Shown: positions 11,700 through 11,970 of the stretch, one piece after another
Layout: every line of letters begins with the position of its first letter
How positions within the stretch are numbered: the stretch's first letter is position 1
NCBI GenBank assembly: GCA_027351145.1
Contig: DAIEIZ010000054.1
Location: forward strand, 1 to 11,970
DNA: 11,970 bases
Reading direction: 5' to 3'
Source of the DNA: Candidatus Moraniibacteriota bacterium
GTDB lineage: Bacteria > Patescibacteriota > Minisyncoccia > Moranbacterales > UBA2206
Program-made: the position numbers and the translations under genes
The notes under the pieces: model-generated
What the model saw: the letters and a program-made list of their open reading frames with translations, nothing else
The model's database searches: none
Told to the model about the DNA's origin: nothing

Positions 11700-11970
11700 A
11701 TTTCGTCACTGTATATCCATTTTTTTTCCAGGCATCTAATCCGCCGGAAAGCGCCAAGACATTTGAAAATCCAAGATCAAATAATCTGACAGCTCCCTTA
11801 AAGGCATTAGGAGTGGTGTTGTCATAAATAACCACGCTGTTTCTTGTAGGTATTTCATTCCTTCTTTTCTCAAGATCATCCAGAAAAATATTAATCGCGC
11901 CAGCCAAGTGTCCGGCATTAAATTCCTCGCTACTCCTAAGATCGATAATAATCAAACTTCCGCTTGCTTC
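11698..11970 (-). CDS. Rhodanese-like domain protein without the catalytic cysteine (5' end off the window)
   Basis: Ninety codons and the stop of a rhodanese-fold protein, open to the window edge. A TTG at 11955 could be a start, but residues before it (E-A-S-G-S) continue in frame, so the beginning is probably outside. Family features are clear: LIIIDLRSSEEFNAGHLAGAINI, a short helix, VVIYDN, then AVRLFDLGFSNVLALSGGLDAWKKNGY. At the place where active rhodaneses carry the persulfide cysteine (V-V-V-Y-C-x-x-G-x-R) this protein has Asp, and the active-site loop reads DNTTPNA. It should not transfer sulfur by itself. Asp here is also usual in the non-catalytic first domain of tandem sulfurtransferases, but here the domain is the last one. 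It could be a binding or regulatory domain, or part of a longer protein with an active domain upstream. Confidence 0.85.
   Translation of the reverse strand, partial: EASGSLIIIDLRSSEEFNAGHLAGAINIFLDDLEKRRNEIPTRNSVVIYDNTTPNAFKGAVRLFDLGFSNVLALSGGLDAWKKNGYTVTK

Noticed and set aside
1..11970. CRISPR array, insertion sequence, tRNA or rRNA genes
   Set aside because: No regularly spaced repeats, no transposase-like frame with inverted ends, and no cloverleaf or rRNA sequence was found on reading both strands.

Overview
The window is AT-rich bacterial DNA read with the standard code: TGA ends two of the genes, so the UGA-to-Gly code of Gracilibacteria does not apply. The content points to a member of the Candidate Phyla Radiation (Patescibacteria), probably a Parcubacteria- or Moranbacteria-like genome. 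The signs are many very small membrane proteins of unknown function, short forms of conserved proteins (a 319-residue Obg, a 79-residue YidD), A/T-rich start regions mostly without a Shine-Dalgarno sequence, and compact spacing. The phylum is an inference from style; no rRNA or tRNA gene is present to confirm it.

Layout. Positions 1-1900 are an accessory, partly decayed stretch. It holds the end of a GNAT acetyltransferase, an ASCH-domain protein, a basic 205-residue protein I do not recognise, and the front half of a Nudix hydrolase that stops before its catalytic box. On either side of the last two lie minus-strand remnants that share one peptide, RTNILENW. Positions 1948-2295 encode an SPW-repeat membrane protein with the only strong Shine-Dalgarno in the window, followed by a terminator. 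Positions 2396-5523 are a cell-envelope unit: an extended -10 promoter, then a large protein joining an extracytoplasmic DUF2207-like domain to a LytR-CpsA-Psr (LCP) glycopolymer-transfer domain, then an HD-domain phosphohydrolase.

Positions 5527-7401 hold five small membrane proteins in two transcription units, each with its own extended -10 promoter. The first three have no known function. The last two resemble the YqjE/YqjD (DUF1469-like/DUF883-like) pair of membrane-associated proteins. Positions 7450-9299 hold an ABC exporter half-transporter behind a near-consensus promoter whose start point lies in a perfect 24-bp palindrome followed by a T run. This could be an operator, a terminator of the upstream unit, or both.

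Positions 9370-11645 are conserved housekeeping genes on the plus strand: yidD, obg, a membrane-anchored coiled-coil/possible GAF protein, and groES without groEL beside it. A bidirectional terminator separates groES from a convergent minus-strand rhodanese-domain gene that runs off the right end.

The observations most worth following up are the DUF2207-LCP fusion, the conserved-peptide remnants around the unrecognised 205-residue gene, and the palindrome at the ABC exporter promoter. I do not see a CRISPR array, insertion sequence, tRNA, rRNA or a recognisable complete defence system.
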